DNA from: Flammeovirga pacifica | GTDB taxonomy: Bacteria; Bacteroidota; Bacteroidia; Cytophagales; Flammeovirgaceae | DNA: 64,000 nucleotides | Assembly: GCF_000807855.2 (NCBI RefSeq) | Contig: NZ_JRYR02000001.1 | Coordinates: 3,741,191 to 3,805,190, forward strand | Direction: 5' to 3' | In this document: positions 7,701-14,627 of the stretch, in pieces | How the letters are laid out: each line of letters starts with the position of its first letter | Position numbering within the stretch: the first letter of the stretch is position 1 | Translations under genes and position numbers: made by a program | Notes under the pieces: model-generated | Databases searched by the model: none | What the model was told of the DNA's origin: nothing | Seen by the model: the letters and a program-made list of their open reading frames with translations, nothing else

Positions 7701-10646
7701 CATGAGGTAGGTGGTTTTATGCCACTTTCAAAACGTTACGGATTTATTTTTGATCCAGCTAGCCAAAAAGATGTAAATCGTACCATCGCCCATGAATTGG
7801 GTCATGGAGCCTTTGCACTTCGTCATACTTGGGATGTATTTAAAGGCATTACAAAGGGAGACTCTAAAAACTTAATGGATTATAATGATGAGGAAGATGG
7901 TACTGAAATCTGGAAGTGGCAATGGGATTTAATTCAGAATCCTGCACCTATGGTTGGGTTTGAGAATGAGGATCAGGAGGGGATGGCTTTCAAACAATAT
8001 GGGACAACTTTAGCAGGTTTATGTAAAGGAGATGCTTTTAATGAGGTTATTAAACATAAAAAATTCTATTTACCTACCACAGATAATACTAAATCGGTCA
8101 TAATTGATTTAGATAAAATAGAGGGTACTGTATATCCTGTTGCTTTTTATGCTATATCAGATCCAACACCTTCAGCTAGAGGTACATTAGCTGGGTTCAT
8201 AAAGAATGATATTACTTATCATATTGTTGTAAATTCGGATACTGTAGTTGGTTTTAGGGATAAAGAAAAAATAGGTGAAATTATAACAGTTAAAGAAATA
8301 CTCGCTGACACTCCTGATGACGCTATAAAAGTTAGTATTGATTGTGAGAGTAAGATTGTCAGTTTACCCAACAATAAGTCTTTCAATTCAGATTGTATCA
8401 GATGTAATGTTAATGATGATTGTGACCTTCTTGTTAGTAAACTAAAAGCTGAACCAAAGTATGCTCCTTTCTTTAAGGAAGGCTCAGCAATTAATACAGC
8501 AATAGAGAAAAACCCATGTATATTGAAAGGAATGTATACTTACGACGAGGGCTTGGGGTATACCACCGAATTCATGGAGGGTATTAATAAAGTAGGGGAA
8601 GGTTTGTTCGTAGGTTATACAGTTCTTTTAGGAACTACTGTACTATTACCAATGATTGCAGAAGGTATTATAGCAGAAGGTATTGAAGTTGGGGCCGCAA
8701 GTATAATAGAGTGGATGGCCAGCGAAGCTGGTAGAGCAGCAGTAAAGAAAATAGTAAAAGACATTGTTATTGATTTTGCTATTGATTATACATTAAATAT
8801 AATCATTGAGCCTTTTTTCTATGAAGGTGAAATCACTTCTTTCGCTCAATTAAATGAACTAGCACTTTCGAATATCAATCCAGTTGATTTAGGTGTTGGA
8901 GCAGTCAAAGATATTGTCAAAATAGATGATAAATACGAATTAATTTTTAATTCAGTATTGGAATGTAGTGGGGGTATCTTGAGTGGAATGACTGAAGATG
9001 GAAAAAAACTAGAAATAAAAGATATATCTATGGAGGAAGGCGCATTTTTATGTCTTATGCCAGTTGTAATAGAGGTTGCAATGGATAAAGTCACAAAAAG
9101 TGAGGCCTTAAAAAGAAGATTTGACAATTTTAAAGAGTTACTTAAAGACAAGAAAAATCAACTAAAATTGATTAGCATATGTAAAAAATTAGGTATTACA
9201 GATGCACAAAAAAATAAAGTAGATGACCTTTTGATACATTTTGGTGTTGATGATGACCTCAGAAGAGAAATTATGAAAAGGTTTTGTTTTCCTGCTGGTA
9301 CACAAATTTATGCTAACGGGAAACCTTTTAAAGCCATAGAGAAAATAACAGTTGGAGATGTAGTTGATGCTTATAATGAATATAATCAGTTAACTCAAGG
9401 AGTAGTCACTTCTACTTCCTTCTCATTCACAGATAGTTTAGTTACTTTATATCACCAAAATAAGAAATTACTCCAAAGTACTCCAAACCATCCAATATTT
9501 ACTCCTGCAGGCTATAAACTGGCAAGAGACTTTCTTGAAGGCGATAGTATTCTAAATGTTGAAGGAGAGTACATATTAATTACTTCAACTCAAAAAGTCT
9601 ATGCTCCTCAAAAGGTATATAATTTTGAAGTAGGTGAACTGCATACCTATTTTGCAGAGGGGATATTGGTACATAATAGTTGTGATATACCAGTATCTGT
9701 AAATGATTTATTATCCAAAACAAAGCATATCAATGAGGCTGAAGTAGATATTTTCTTAAATGATCTAACAAGATCTCATGATACATATGGTAATAATGTC
9801 ATTAAAGAAAATATGGAAGATTTGACTGATGACATGTTGGCTGTTTGGAAAGTTTTATATGAAAAGAATCTAAAAGATTTAAAAGAACCAAAAAATGGAT
9901 ATAAAAGGTTAGATTTTACTTTCTTACAAGAAAATGCAGGTAAGAGTAAAGACGAAATTCTCGCTAATCTTACAACTTCAAAAAAGTTTGATGAGTATGT
10001 AGAAGCACTTGCAAAAGAATGTAGTGAATGTGCTGTTCTAGTAAGATCTAGAAGTAAGGTAAGACGAAATACATTTTCTCATTTAGATGGAGAAGGATTT
10101 GCAGATAAACTAATAGCAGCTGGTTTTGAACCTCCTAAAGGAGCAAATGAAACATGGGATAATTACTTCAAAGTAACATTAAAGAAAGCAGGTCGTAATA
10201 TTTTTGAAGCACACCATATCTTCCCTGTGAACTTGTTTAAATCTTCAGAAGGATTTAAAAATTACATGAAATATTATGATGGAAGTAATAAATTATCTTT
10301 TAACGCTGAAGAAAATAACATAAATTCGATTATGCTTGAATCTTTCAGTTCTACAAATGGGAAAGGGGTACATACCAATCATCATGATTATGAAGAGAAA
10401 ATTGCATCATTTTTGGATAAAAGGTGGGAAGATATTTTTAATAAATTGGAAAAAGATGGCTATACAGGAGATGCTTTATATAAAGCTACTGCTGATGATA
10501 TACATTCAGAAGTCATCTCCTTAGCAAAGAACATTAAAATACTTCTAGAACAAAAATCACTAAAAGCAGAAGGTGGAGTAAACGTAAATAACATATTTGA
10601 TAATATTGAAAAATTAGAAAACATAACTTCAGAAATAATAAAATAA
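4743..10646 (+). CDS. TANFOR-domain polymorphic toxin: Fn3, zincin, Hint, AHH nuclease tip
   Basis: 1967 residues. In order: signal peptide 1-22 (ends SAFG); TANFOR domain about 23-175 (YPVQTTF, RLSDYA, GRLPDGFYKFSLEVLD, VLSDPPLL); Fn3 about 293-385; a helical Ala/Glu/Lys-rich core about 485-640; a zincin peptidase with HELGHGAFALRH at 1017-1028 and a following NLMDY turn; a hydrophobic segment about 1284-1362; a Hint autoprocessing domain from Cys1515 (CFPAGTQI) through TPNHPIF to VHN1645; then a 322-residue tip. The tip has AHHIFP (A1823-H1825) and HTNHHDYE (from H1877), the signature of AHH/HNH endonuclease-VII-fold toxins. The protein should be exported, cleaved at Hint (and possibly by the zincin) and release a DNase. 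Bases of roughly 6195-7845 are more GC-rich than the rest. The delivery route is unknown; no T9SS C-terminal domain is visible. Confidence 0.9.
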   Translation: MKTFNSITLFILVFLTSLSAFGQRYPVQTTFMITPPYPIRLSDYAQVGNTKTQASVWLKDLSQPDLPVKLKLRIENSQKRLILETKPSFSPEPIHLVGGQTEILDAIVLGQYFELNNLTAISGSTSSIINNGGRLPDGFYKFSLEVLDFYTGRKISNTSTVQCFLVLSDPPLLVMPMDKQKVIVTDPQFLNFSWTPRHLASPNKPQNVTYRFQVVEILRDNQPAGDAFASTNPIIDEEGISVPAYQLTALDAPLFPGNKYGWRVQAYDEDENGLIKNDGWSEPRIFQFGDACTECDDFAIANTTHSRAELIWSGKIEHSTYEVRYRRQATKEDTDEIPWKTDEFNTDQAVIKPLTDNTIYEFQVRGLCLGNQKGNWSEIKTATTETKPESTYSCDGGQVIIAWENDEPLTTPMKVGEQFTAGDFDITVVEDDVNNGTHSGIGMIRIQAFNKVFFNVEWDDVTVNTDNRLIDGEALVTGSDTDIIPPELAAAIMDGLEQLDAVLAEAEATAEFIENIFDNLPDEIKNEISAGKAEVDEAKTELDNAKDILKDAKRSGNEQAIAVAEQSVETAKAAKATARASKKQAFEKALDHIKNELQESIKLFVKLANGINRTLSTPKGPGRATEARRTIQAGDELLAKLESLDGLTSQGPSDEAEEAAKQEQDAALADLVKFMGNIITSIQGNEPLDPSGDELLTVDEKWQDAQGVLSRFEVKSIPEAFEMTRTAVWTVKMVFETMYATTANDDGEIQSGEGWHATDRLIFTKADNTAYGFDTGGRAFDIAYYTQVDLSAFGESNYVLPWVAASEMNSVTVGITGATEGVQFKSADGSLTASASGETVSLTAHKSKKDTEWIAYKQVEGEEKIVGKINVQSYEPQTDYKLYIYAVNGQTLPDGNAIQTYLNNIYGQALINWTVEVKTDLAYTGWDTQKNDGKIEVAGSGQLTAYTEEQKNIIKYFRDNNDKPRGNEFVLFWSPKANYKSEEGEVHEVGGFMPLSKRYGFIFDPASQKDVNRTIAHELGHGAFALRHTWDVFKGITKGDSKNLMDYNDEEDGTEIWKWQWDLIQNPAPMVGFENEDQEGMAFKQYGTTLAGLCKGDAFNEVIKHKKFYLPTTDNTKSVIIDLDKIEGTVYPVAFYAISDPTPSARGTLAGFIKNDITYHIVVNSDTVVGFRDKEKIGEIITVKEILADTPDDAIKVSIDCESKIVSLPNNKSFNSDCIRCNVNDDCDLLVSKLKAEPKYAPFFKEGSAINTAIEKNPCILKGMYTYDEGLGYTTEFMEGINKVGEGLFVGYTVLLGTTVLLPMIAEGIIAEGIEVGAASIIEWMASEAGRAAVKKIVKDIVIDFAIDYTLNIIIEPFFYEGEITSFAQLNELALSNINPVDLGVGAVKDIVKIDDKYELIFNSVLECSGGILSGMTEDGKKLEIKDISMEEGAFLCLMPVVIEVAMDKVTKSEALKRRFDNFKELLKDKKNQLKLISICKKLGITDAQKNKVDDLLIHFGVDDDLRREIMKRFCFPAGTQIYANGKPFKAIEKITVGDVVDAYNEYNQLTQGVVTSTSFSFTDSLVTLYHQNKKLLQSTPNHPIFTPAGYKLARDFLEGDSILNVEGEYILITSTQKVYAPQKVYNFEVGELHTYFAEGILVHNSCDIPVSVNDLLSKTKHINEAEVDIFLNDLTRSHDTYGNNVIKENMEDLTDDMLAVWKVLYEKNLKDLKEPKNGYKRLDFTFLQENAGKSKDEILANLTTSKKFDEYVEALAKECSECAVLVRSRSKVRRNTFSHLDGEGFADKLIAAGFEPPKGANETWDNYFKVTLKKAGRNIFEAHHIFPVNLFKSSEGFKNYMKYYDGSNKLSFNAEENNINSIMLESFSSTNGKGVHTNHHDYEEKIASFLDKRWEDIFNKLEKDGYTGDALYKATADDIHSEVISLAKNIKILLEQKSLKAEGGVNVNNIFDNIEKLENITSEIIK

Positions 10647-10648
10647 TT

Positions 10649-11365
10649 ATGAAATTCTATGACATGACATACGGTTTAAGTTGGGGAGTAATGCATACAC
10701 TACGTACCAATTTTGATTTAAATTTAGATGAAGAAATTGTGATTAATAAATTTTGGGAAAACCCTAAAATAGTTCCAATGGAAATAGTGACTAATCATCC
10801 TGATTTACAAAATAAAGAACCAGTAATTCAGGATATTTATAATTGGAAAAAAGATCATACGAAGCATTGGAGCCATCATCCTAAAGGTATATTAGAAGTA
10901 ATATCTTCTCGATTAAAAGAAATTTTAGAGCAATTTCATTTACCTGAAATTCGCTTTTATGAAGTTGACATGAAGAATGCAGGTGGAGTAAAATATTATA
11001 TGTTACATATGCATGGATATTTAGATTTAGTTGATTACAATAAATCCATAATAGCTCTAGTAGATAGAGACTCTAAAGAAGTAGTAAAGCGTTTCGAAGC
11101 AGGGTCGTTTAAAAGTATTGAAGATTATTTAGCAATGAGAAGAAGTTTACCAAATAGGCAAGCTAAGCCCACATTCGAAACCTTTGTCTTATTAGAGGAT
11201 TATGATTTTCTTGAAAATACTCCCACTTCAAGTGCGATGGTAGTAAGTCAGCCACTGAAAGATGCCATTGAAAAAGCAGGGTTAAAAGGAATTAAATTTT
11301 CAGAATACACAGAAGAAAAAGGGGATATTCCCATCATTTTACCAAATGAATATAACAATGTCTGA
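10649..11365 (+). CDS. Putative immunity protein, Imm11/DUF1629-like
   Basis: 238 residues, starting 2 bp after the toxin stop, the standard place for the cognate immunity gene. There is no signal peptide, so it is cytoplasmic, as an inhibitor of an incoming nuclease should be. The C-terminal half (SAMVVSQPLKDAIEKAGLKGIKFSEY) resembles the conserved end of the Imm11/DUF1629 immunity family as I remember it, and the mid-region has FVLLEDYDFLE. Assignment to that exact family is tentative; the role rests mainly on position. Its expected function is to bind and neutralise the AHH nuclease tip. Confidence 0.7.
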   Translation: MKFYDMTYGLSWGVMHTLRTNFDLNLDEEIVINKFWENPKIVPMEIVTNHPDLQNKEPVIQDIYNWKKDHTKHWSHHPKGILEVISSRLKEILEQFHLPEIRFYEVDMKNAGGVKYYMLHMHGYLDLVDYNKSIIALVDRDSKEVVKRFEAGSFKSIEDYLAMRRSLPNRQAKPTFETFVLLEDYDFLENTPTSSAMVVSQPLKDAIEKAGLKGIKFSEYTEEKGDIPIILPNEYNNV

Positions 11366-11750
11366 TTTTCTAAAAGAAATACAGCAAGTAGCATCGTTAA
11401 TAACAAATAAACGGTATCCCAAATCAGAAGAAGAAATTCAACAACCTTACAAAGAAATTTTGTTTGATTATTCTGAGTATACCCTCTTTCAGACAGCTTT
11501 TTTAGCACTACTATCGGAGAAATATACCAAAGAAATATTTCCAAAAGTTGCAGAAGCAGCCAAAGAAAGGTTTATCAACTTTTTTAATGATGGACGTACA
11601 GAACAATTTATCCGCCTTCAATATTTAGAACTCCCAGAAGAAGGTAGTGAAGAATGGACGCTTTGCTATGAAAACGAGGATGCATTTGGTCCTATATCTC
11701 ATGTAGATATGAAGGGGTGGGAAATGGTAGGTACAGCTCTTTCGGGATAA
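11358..11750 (+). CDS. Second small cytoplasmic protein, possible immunity protein
   Basis: About 130 residues starting MSDFLKEIQQ; the ATG at 11358 overlaps the previous stop by 8 bp, typical of translational coupling. Another in-frame ATG at 11346 would add four residues. The protein is acidic with helices in the first half and ends CYENEDAFGPISHVDMKGWEM, a pattern seen in several small immunity-type and DUF proteins with a closing GW motif. I do not recognise the family firmly. As the last gene of the toxin operon it may be a second immunity gene, either for the same tip or retained from a displaced tip. Confidence 0.7.
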   Translation: MSDFLKEIQQVASLITNKRYPKSEEEIQQPYKEILFDYSEYTLFQTAFLALLSEKYTKEIFPKVAEAAKERFINFFNDGRTEQFIRLQYLELPEEGSEEWTLCYENEDAFGPISHVDMKGWEMVGTALSG

Positions 11751-12121
11751 TTAAATATTAAAAGCACACTACTGTTTTGGTTGTTAAACGCTAGTGCTAC
11801 CCGGAACTTACATTTGTATGAGTTTGTAACTCATATAATAAGAACAAGGTCAAGCGAGTAAACCATAAATTCCGAAAAAAATGAACCCTTACTGCATTTT
11901 AAAACTGAGTAAGTTTTTTTTATGAACATTGAAAATGGGTCCCTCCACTGTTCGAAGGTACCGTCTTAAAACTCCATCAAATTCTGGATTACGTATTTGC
12001 TTGTTGCCTTTTGTAAAAGTTGAAATGTTGTTATAAGTTGTAAACTTATTCAATAAATAAGTTCGAAGTGACGCTGTCGCTTAACACTTCAAACAGTGTG
12101 GTATTTGTTGAACATAGAATA
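11751..12121. other. Hairpin-rich intergenic region after the toxin operon
   Basis: No credible reading frame is visible in these 371 bases. They contain an 8-bp hairpin at 11817-11835 (TATGAGTT, TGT, AACTCATA), a 7-bp hairpin at 12033-12049 (ATAAGTT, GTA, AACTTAT) and a third at 12065-12090 (GAAGTG and CACTTC flanking a loop). The clustering of similar hairpins beside a toxin locus suggests dispersed repeats or the remnant of a mobile or REP-like element, but no transposase remnant can be read. Confidence 0.5.
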
Positions 12122-12259
12122 TCAGTTGCTCCTTTGTTCAAAATTGTCATCTCTATCTTTATTTTTTATCCTTTTGATAATAAGATATATCAATGCAACC
12201 CCGCAAAAAGCGAAGAACCCGAAATAAAGAGACATCATTCCTAATCCTACAAATTCCAT
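12122..12259 (-). CDS. Small single-pass membrane protein (45 aa)
   Basis: A 45-residue frame reading MEFVGLGMMSLYFGFF and continuing AFCGVALIYLIIKRIKN to a charged tail ending EQRSN. It has one hydrophobic span (about residues 3-28) followed by positive residues (KRIKNK), so the C-terminus is probably cytoplasmic. Its ATG starts one base after the stop of the YbjQ-family gene on the same strand, which strongly suggests an operon and a real gene despite its size. The function is unknown; it may anchor or partner the YbjQ-family protein. Confidence 0.6.
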   Translation of the reverse strand: MEFVGLGMMSLYFGFFAFCGVALIYLIIKRIKNKDRDDNFEQRSN

Positions 12260-12260
12260 A

Positions 12261-12575
12261 TTACTTTAATTTTACCGCAGTTCCATAAGCTAAAATCTCA
12301 GATGCACCTTGCATAACTGTAGATGTAGTAAGTCTAATATTTACAACAGCATCAGCCCCAAGTCTTTCAGCATCTTCTTCTAACCTTTGTAATGCTTGTT
12401 CTCTAGAGTCAGCTTGCAACTTAGTGTATTCTGAAATTTCACCTCCAACAAGGTTTTTTAAACCCGCGAAGATATCACTTCCTACACTTCGTGCTCTTAC
12501 AGTACTACCTCTAGCAATACCTACAATTTCTTCAATTTGTCTGTTTGGAATAGTTTCAGTTGTGCTTATGATCAT
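12261..12575 (-). CDS. YbjQ/DUF74 family putative heavy-metal-binding protein
   Basis: 104 residues, the full length for the YbjQ (UPF0145/DUF74) family. The sequence shows the family pattern: an early strand and VGIARGSTVRARSVGSDIFAGLKNLVGGEI, then ADSREQALQRLEEDAERLGADAVVNIRLTTS and a closing strand EILAYGTAVKL. The fold forms ring-shaped oligomers in known structures, and metal binding is suggested in family names but not visible here. It is cytoplasmic and followed at one base distance by a tiny membrane protein gene. Confidence 0.9.
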   Translation of the reverse strand: MIISTTETIPNRQIEEIVGIARGSTVRARSVGSDIFAGLKNLVGGEISEYTKLQADSREQALQRLEEDAERLGADAVVNIRLTTSTVMQGASEILAYGTAVKLK

Positions 12576-12640
12576 GATGTTACAGATTTAGTAATTGTTC
12601 GTAATCAAGTTAATAAAATAACAGAGTAATTTCAATGAAA

Positions 12641-13435
12641 CTAGCTCTCACTGATTACAGTAGTATTAGAAAATCTATCATGCCACCCTTTCTTATCACC
12701 TAAAAAAGATATTTTATCAAATGGCAGCCCTCTGAAAAGTGTTCGAAGAAGAATTGATACAACACGATTTCCATTAAAACTAACATATGCATTAAATGGG
12801 AGTTTCCCTATAGTTTGTAAGAAAATTACTTCCATCATAAAATAATAAGAGAAGTAAAATACTAGGAAAAAGATGTAATTAAATAGTTCTAAAGAAATGT
12901 ATTGATCGAAAATAAATCCGCCACTAAAATGATGAAAATGTAATAGATAATAATTAAGTATTAATAATGAATCTATCATTAAAATAAATGCTCTATACAA
13001 TTGTGGAGTTTCATTTTCTTTATCAACTTTTACTCTTTGGTTCTTGAAGAAATAAATAATTGTAGCAAGTAATAATATTCTATTTGTATAAATGATAAAA
13101 CTATTAAATAAGGTAAGATCATCAATAAGTATAAAGAAAGAATAATTTGGGCTAAATAAAGTAATAATAAACCAGAAAAATGATTGGATGAAATTAATAT
13201 AAAGAGGGAATTTAAATGCAGGAGTTAATTCTAATTTTTTAATTTTAATGACTTGATAAATACCAACTATTAAATAAGTTATACTGACTAATGTTAATAT
13301 TTGATTGATTAAATCAGCTACATCTCTAACAGAGGGGAATTGAAAATCAGTAATCCAATAGGGGATGTTTATGTAATATAAATCATATGGAATAACGATG
13401 ATTAATAACAATAGAAGTACCTTCTGAAGATTCAT
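12641..13435 (-). CDS. Multi-pass membrane protein, unknown function
   Basis: 264 residues with about seven hydrophobic spans (for example LLLLIIVIPYDLYYI, ILTLVSITYLIVGIY, FIQSFFWFIITLFS, LLATIIYFF, LILNYYLL and YIFFLVFYFSYYFMM). The C-terminal tail (about residues 215-264) is polar. No family motif is recognised. It is 37 bp downstream of nuoC on the same strand, where nuoD would often be found, so it may share the transcript, but nothing links it to Complex I. Confidence 0.75.
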   Translation of the reverse strand: MNLQKVLLLLLIIVIPYDLYYINIPYWITDFQFPSVRDVADLINQILTLVSITYLIVGIYQVIKIKKLELTPAFKFPLYINFIQSFFWFIITLFSPNYSFFILIDDLTLFNSFIIYTNRILLLATIIYFFKNQRVKVDKENETPQLYRAFILMIDSLLILNYYLLHFHHFSGGFIFDQYISLELFNYIFFLVFYFSYYFMMEVIFLQTIGKLPFNAYVSFNGNRVVSILLRTLFRGLPFDKISFLGDKKGWHDRFSNTTVISES

Positions 13436-13472
13436 AGTTAGTATTCGTTTAAAAAATTAAAAATTATTAGTG

Positions 13473-13961
13473 TTAATCCCTCTCATATTTAACAGTAATA
13501 CCATGGTATTTTTCCTGTTCTTGATAATCTTTTTGAAGCGGATGTCCTTCCCAATCATCTGGAGATAAAATCCTTCTTAAATCAGGATGATTTTCAAACG
13601 TCATACCTACTAAATCATAAGCTTCTCTTTCATGCCAATTGGCTGCATTCCAAACGCTAACAACAGAAGGCAGAGTTGGCTTTTCTCTGTCTAACATCAC
13701 TTTGATAGTTAAACGATATGATTTTGTAATGGAATAGAGGTTATATACAACCTCCATTGTATTGGCTTTAGGACCGTTATCAATACCTGTAAGACATGAA
13801 AGGTTGTCAAACATTAATTGATTGTTATTTTTTAAAAACTGACATACTTTTTCTATATCAGTATTTTTGATTAAAATTTCGTGTTGTGGTTGTTTAGTAT
13901 TAACAGTAACCTCCACATTGACATTATCTTGAATTAATTGAGCAATATCTTCTGTAGTCAT
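13473..13961 (-). CDS. nuoC: NADH-quinone oxidoreductase subunit C
   Basis: 162 residues, the normal size of the stand-alone NuoC (30-kDa) subunit of the peripheral arm of Complex I. The family signature is clear toward the end: ANWHEREAYDLVGMTFENHPDLRRILSPDDWEGHPLQKDY. The N-terminal domain (TVNTKQPQHEILI to LSCLTGIDNG) also fits. It lies 5 bp downstream of nuoB, so the pair is co-transcribed. Neither nuoA nor nuoD is adjacent, so the rest of the complex must be encoded elsewhere. Confidence 0.95.
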   Translation of the reverse strand: MTTEDIAQLIQDNVNVEVTVNTKQPQHEILIKNTDIEKVCQFLKNNNQLMFDNLSCLTGIDNGPKANTMEVVYNLYSITKSYRLTIKVMLDREKPTLPSVVSVWNAANWHEREAYDLVGMTFENHPDLRRILSPDDWEGHPLQKDYQEQEKYHGITVKYERD

Positions 13962-13966
13962 ATTAA

Positions 13967-14491
13967 TTAAGCTTTTTGTTTGTTTAATAGGCGTTCTACA
14001 GCTTTTGGAGCCATTAAAGTTTCCTTACGGATTTCTTCACGAAGTTTTAAAATACCACCAATTAAAGCTTCAGGCCTTGGAGGACAACCAGGTACAAATA
14101 CATCTACAGGAATAATTCTATCTACACCCTTCACTACATTGTAACCATGTTCCCAATAAGGGCCACCGCAATTAGAACAACTACCCATAGAGATAACATA
14201 TCGAGGTTCGGCCATTTGTTCGTACAAACGACGAACTCTATCTGCCATTTTAAAAGTAACAGTTCCAGAAATAATCATGGCATCAGATTGTCTTGGTGTA
14301 CCTCTTGGAATCACACCAAAACGATCTAAATCATATGCTGAGGACCAAGTAGTAATCATTTCGATGGCACAACATGCCAATCCAAATCCTAAAGGCCAAA
14401 AAGAAGAAAGCCTTGCCCAGTTGATAAGGTCATCAACTTTTGATATAACAATTTCGCCTTGCCCAAAGCGCTGATCCATTAGACCTTTCAT
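13967..14491 (-). CDS. nuoB: NADH-quinone oxidoreductase subunit B
   Basis: 174 residues. NuoB carries cluster N2, the last [4Fe-4S] before quinone. The ligands are visible: tandem Cys40-Cys41 in GLACCAIEM, Cys105 in MGSCSNCGG and Cys136 in VPGCPPRPE. Other family blocks include [17 protein letters not shown] and [12 protein letters not shown] second in-frame ATG at codon 5 is a possible alternative start. It is followed by nuoC at 5 bp. The 136-bp gap upstream up to the hemC stop holds no nuoA. Confidence 0.97.
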   Translation of the reverse strand: MKGLMDQRFGQGEIVISKVDDLINWARLSSFWPLGFGLACCAIEMITTWSSAYDLDRFGVIPRGTPRQSDAMIISGTVTFKMADRVRRLYEQMAEPRYVISMGSCSNCGGPYWEHGYNVVKGVDRIIPVDVFVPGCPPRPEALIGGILKLREEIRKETLMAPKAVERLLNKQKA

Positions 14492-14581
14492 AGTGAGTGC
14501 TATTAGTTTTTCGTTTGTTGTTGAAGGAACGTTTTAATTGCTCCTTTGTATTTCTACAATTGAAATCTCAGGGTGTGAGTT

Positions 14582-14617
14582 GGAAATTTAACTAGGTTTT
14601 TATCTAGTTAAATTTCC
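14582..14617 (-). terminator. Perfect 14-bp hairpin downstream of hemC
   Basis: GGAAATTTAACTAG at 14582-14595 pairs perfectly with CTAGTTAAATTTCC at 14604-14617 across an 8-base loop. It lies just after the hemC stop and before nuoB, both on the minus strand. There is no T-run after it in the direction of transcription, so it may be a processing or stability element rather than a classical terminator. Confidence 0.55.
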
Positions 14618-14627
14618 GAAGTGGTAT

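Noticed and set aside
9285..9677. An intein in the toxin protein
   Set aside because: It has Hint/BIL-type ends (Cys1515, HN1645 before Ser), but it sits between a delivery region and a toxin tip, the usual PT-HINT position; self-cleavage is more likely than splicing, though not proven.
10336..10524. Small plus-strand frame inside the toxin tip
   Set aside because: It lies out of frame within the conserved AHH nuclease region and is a shadow.
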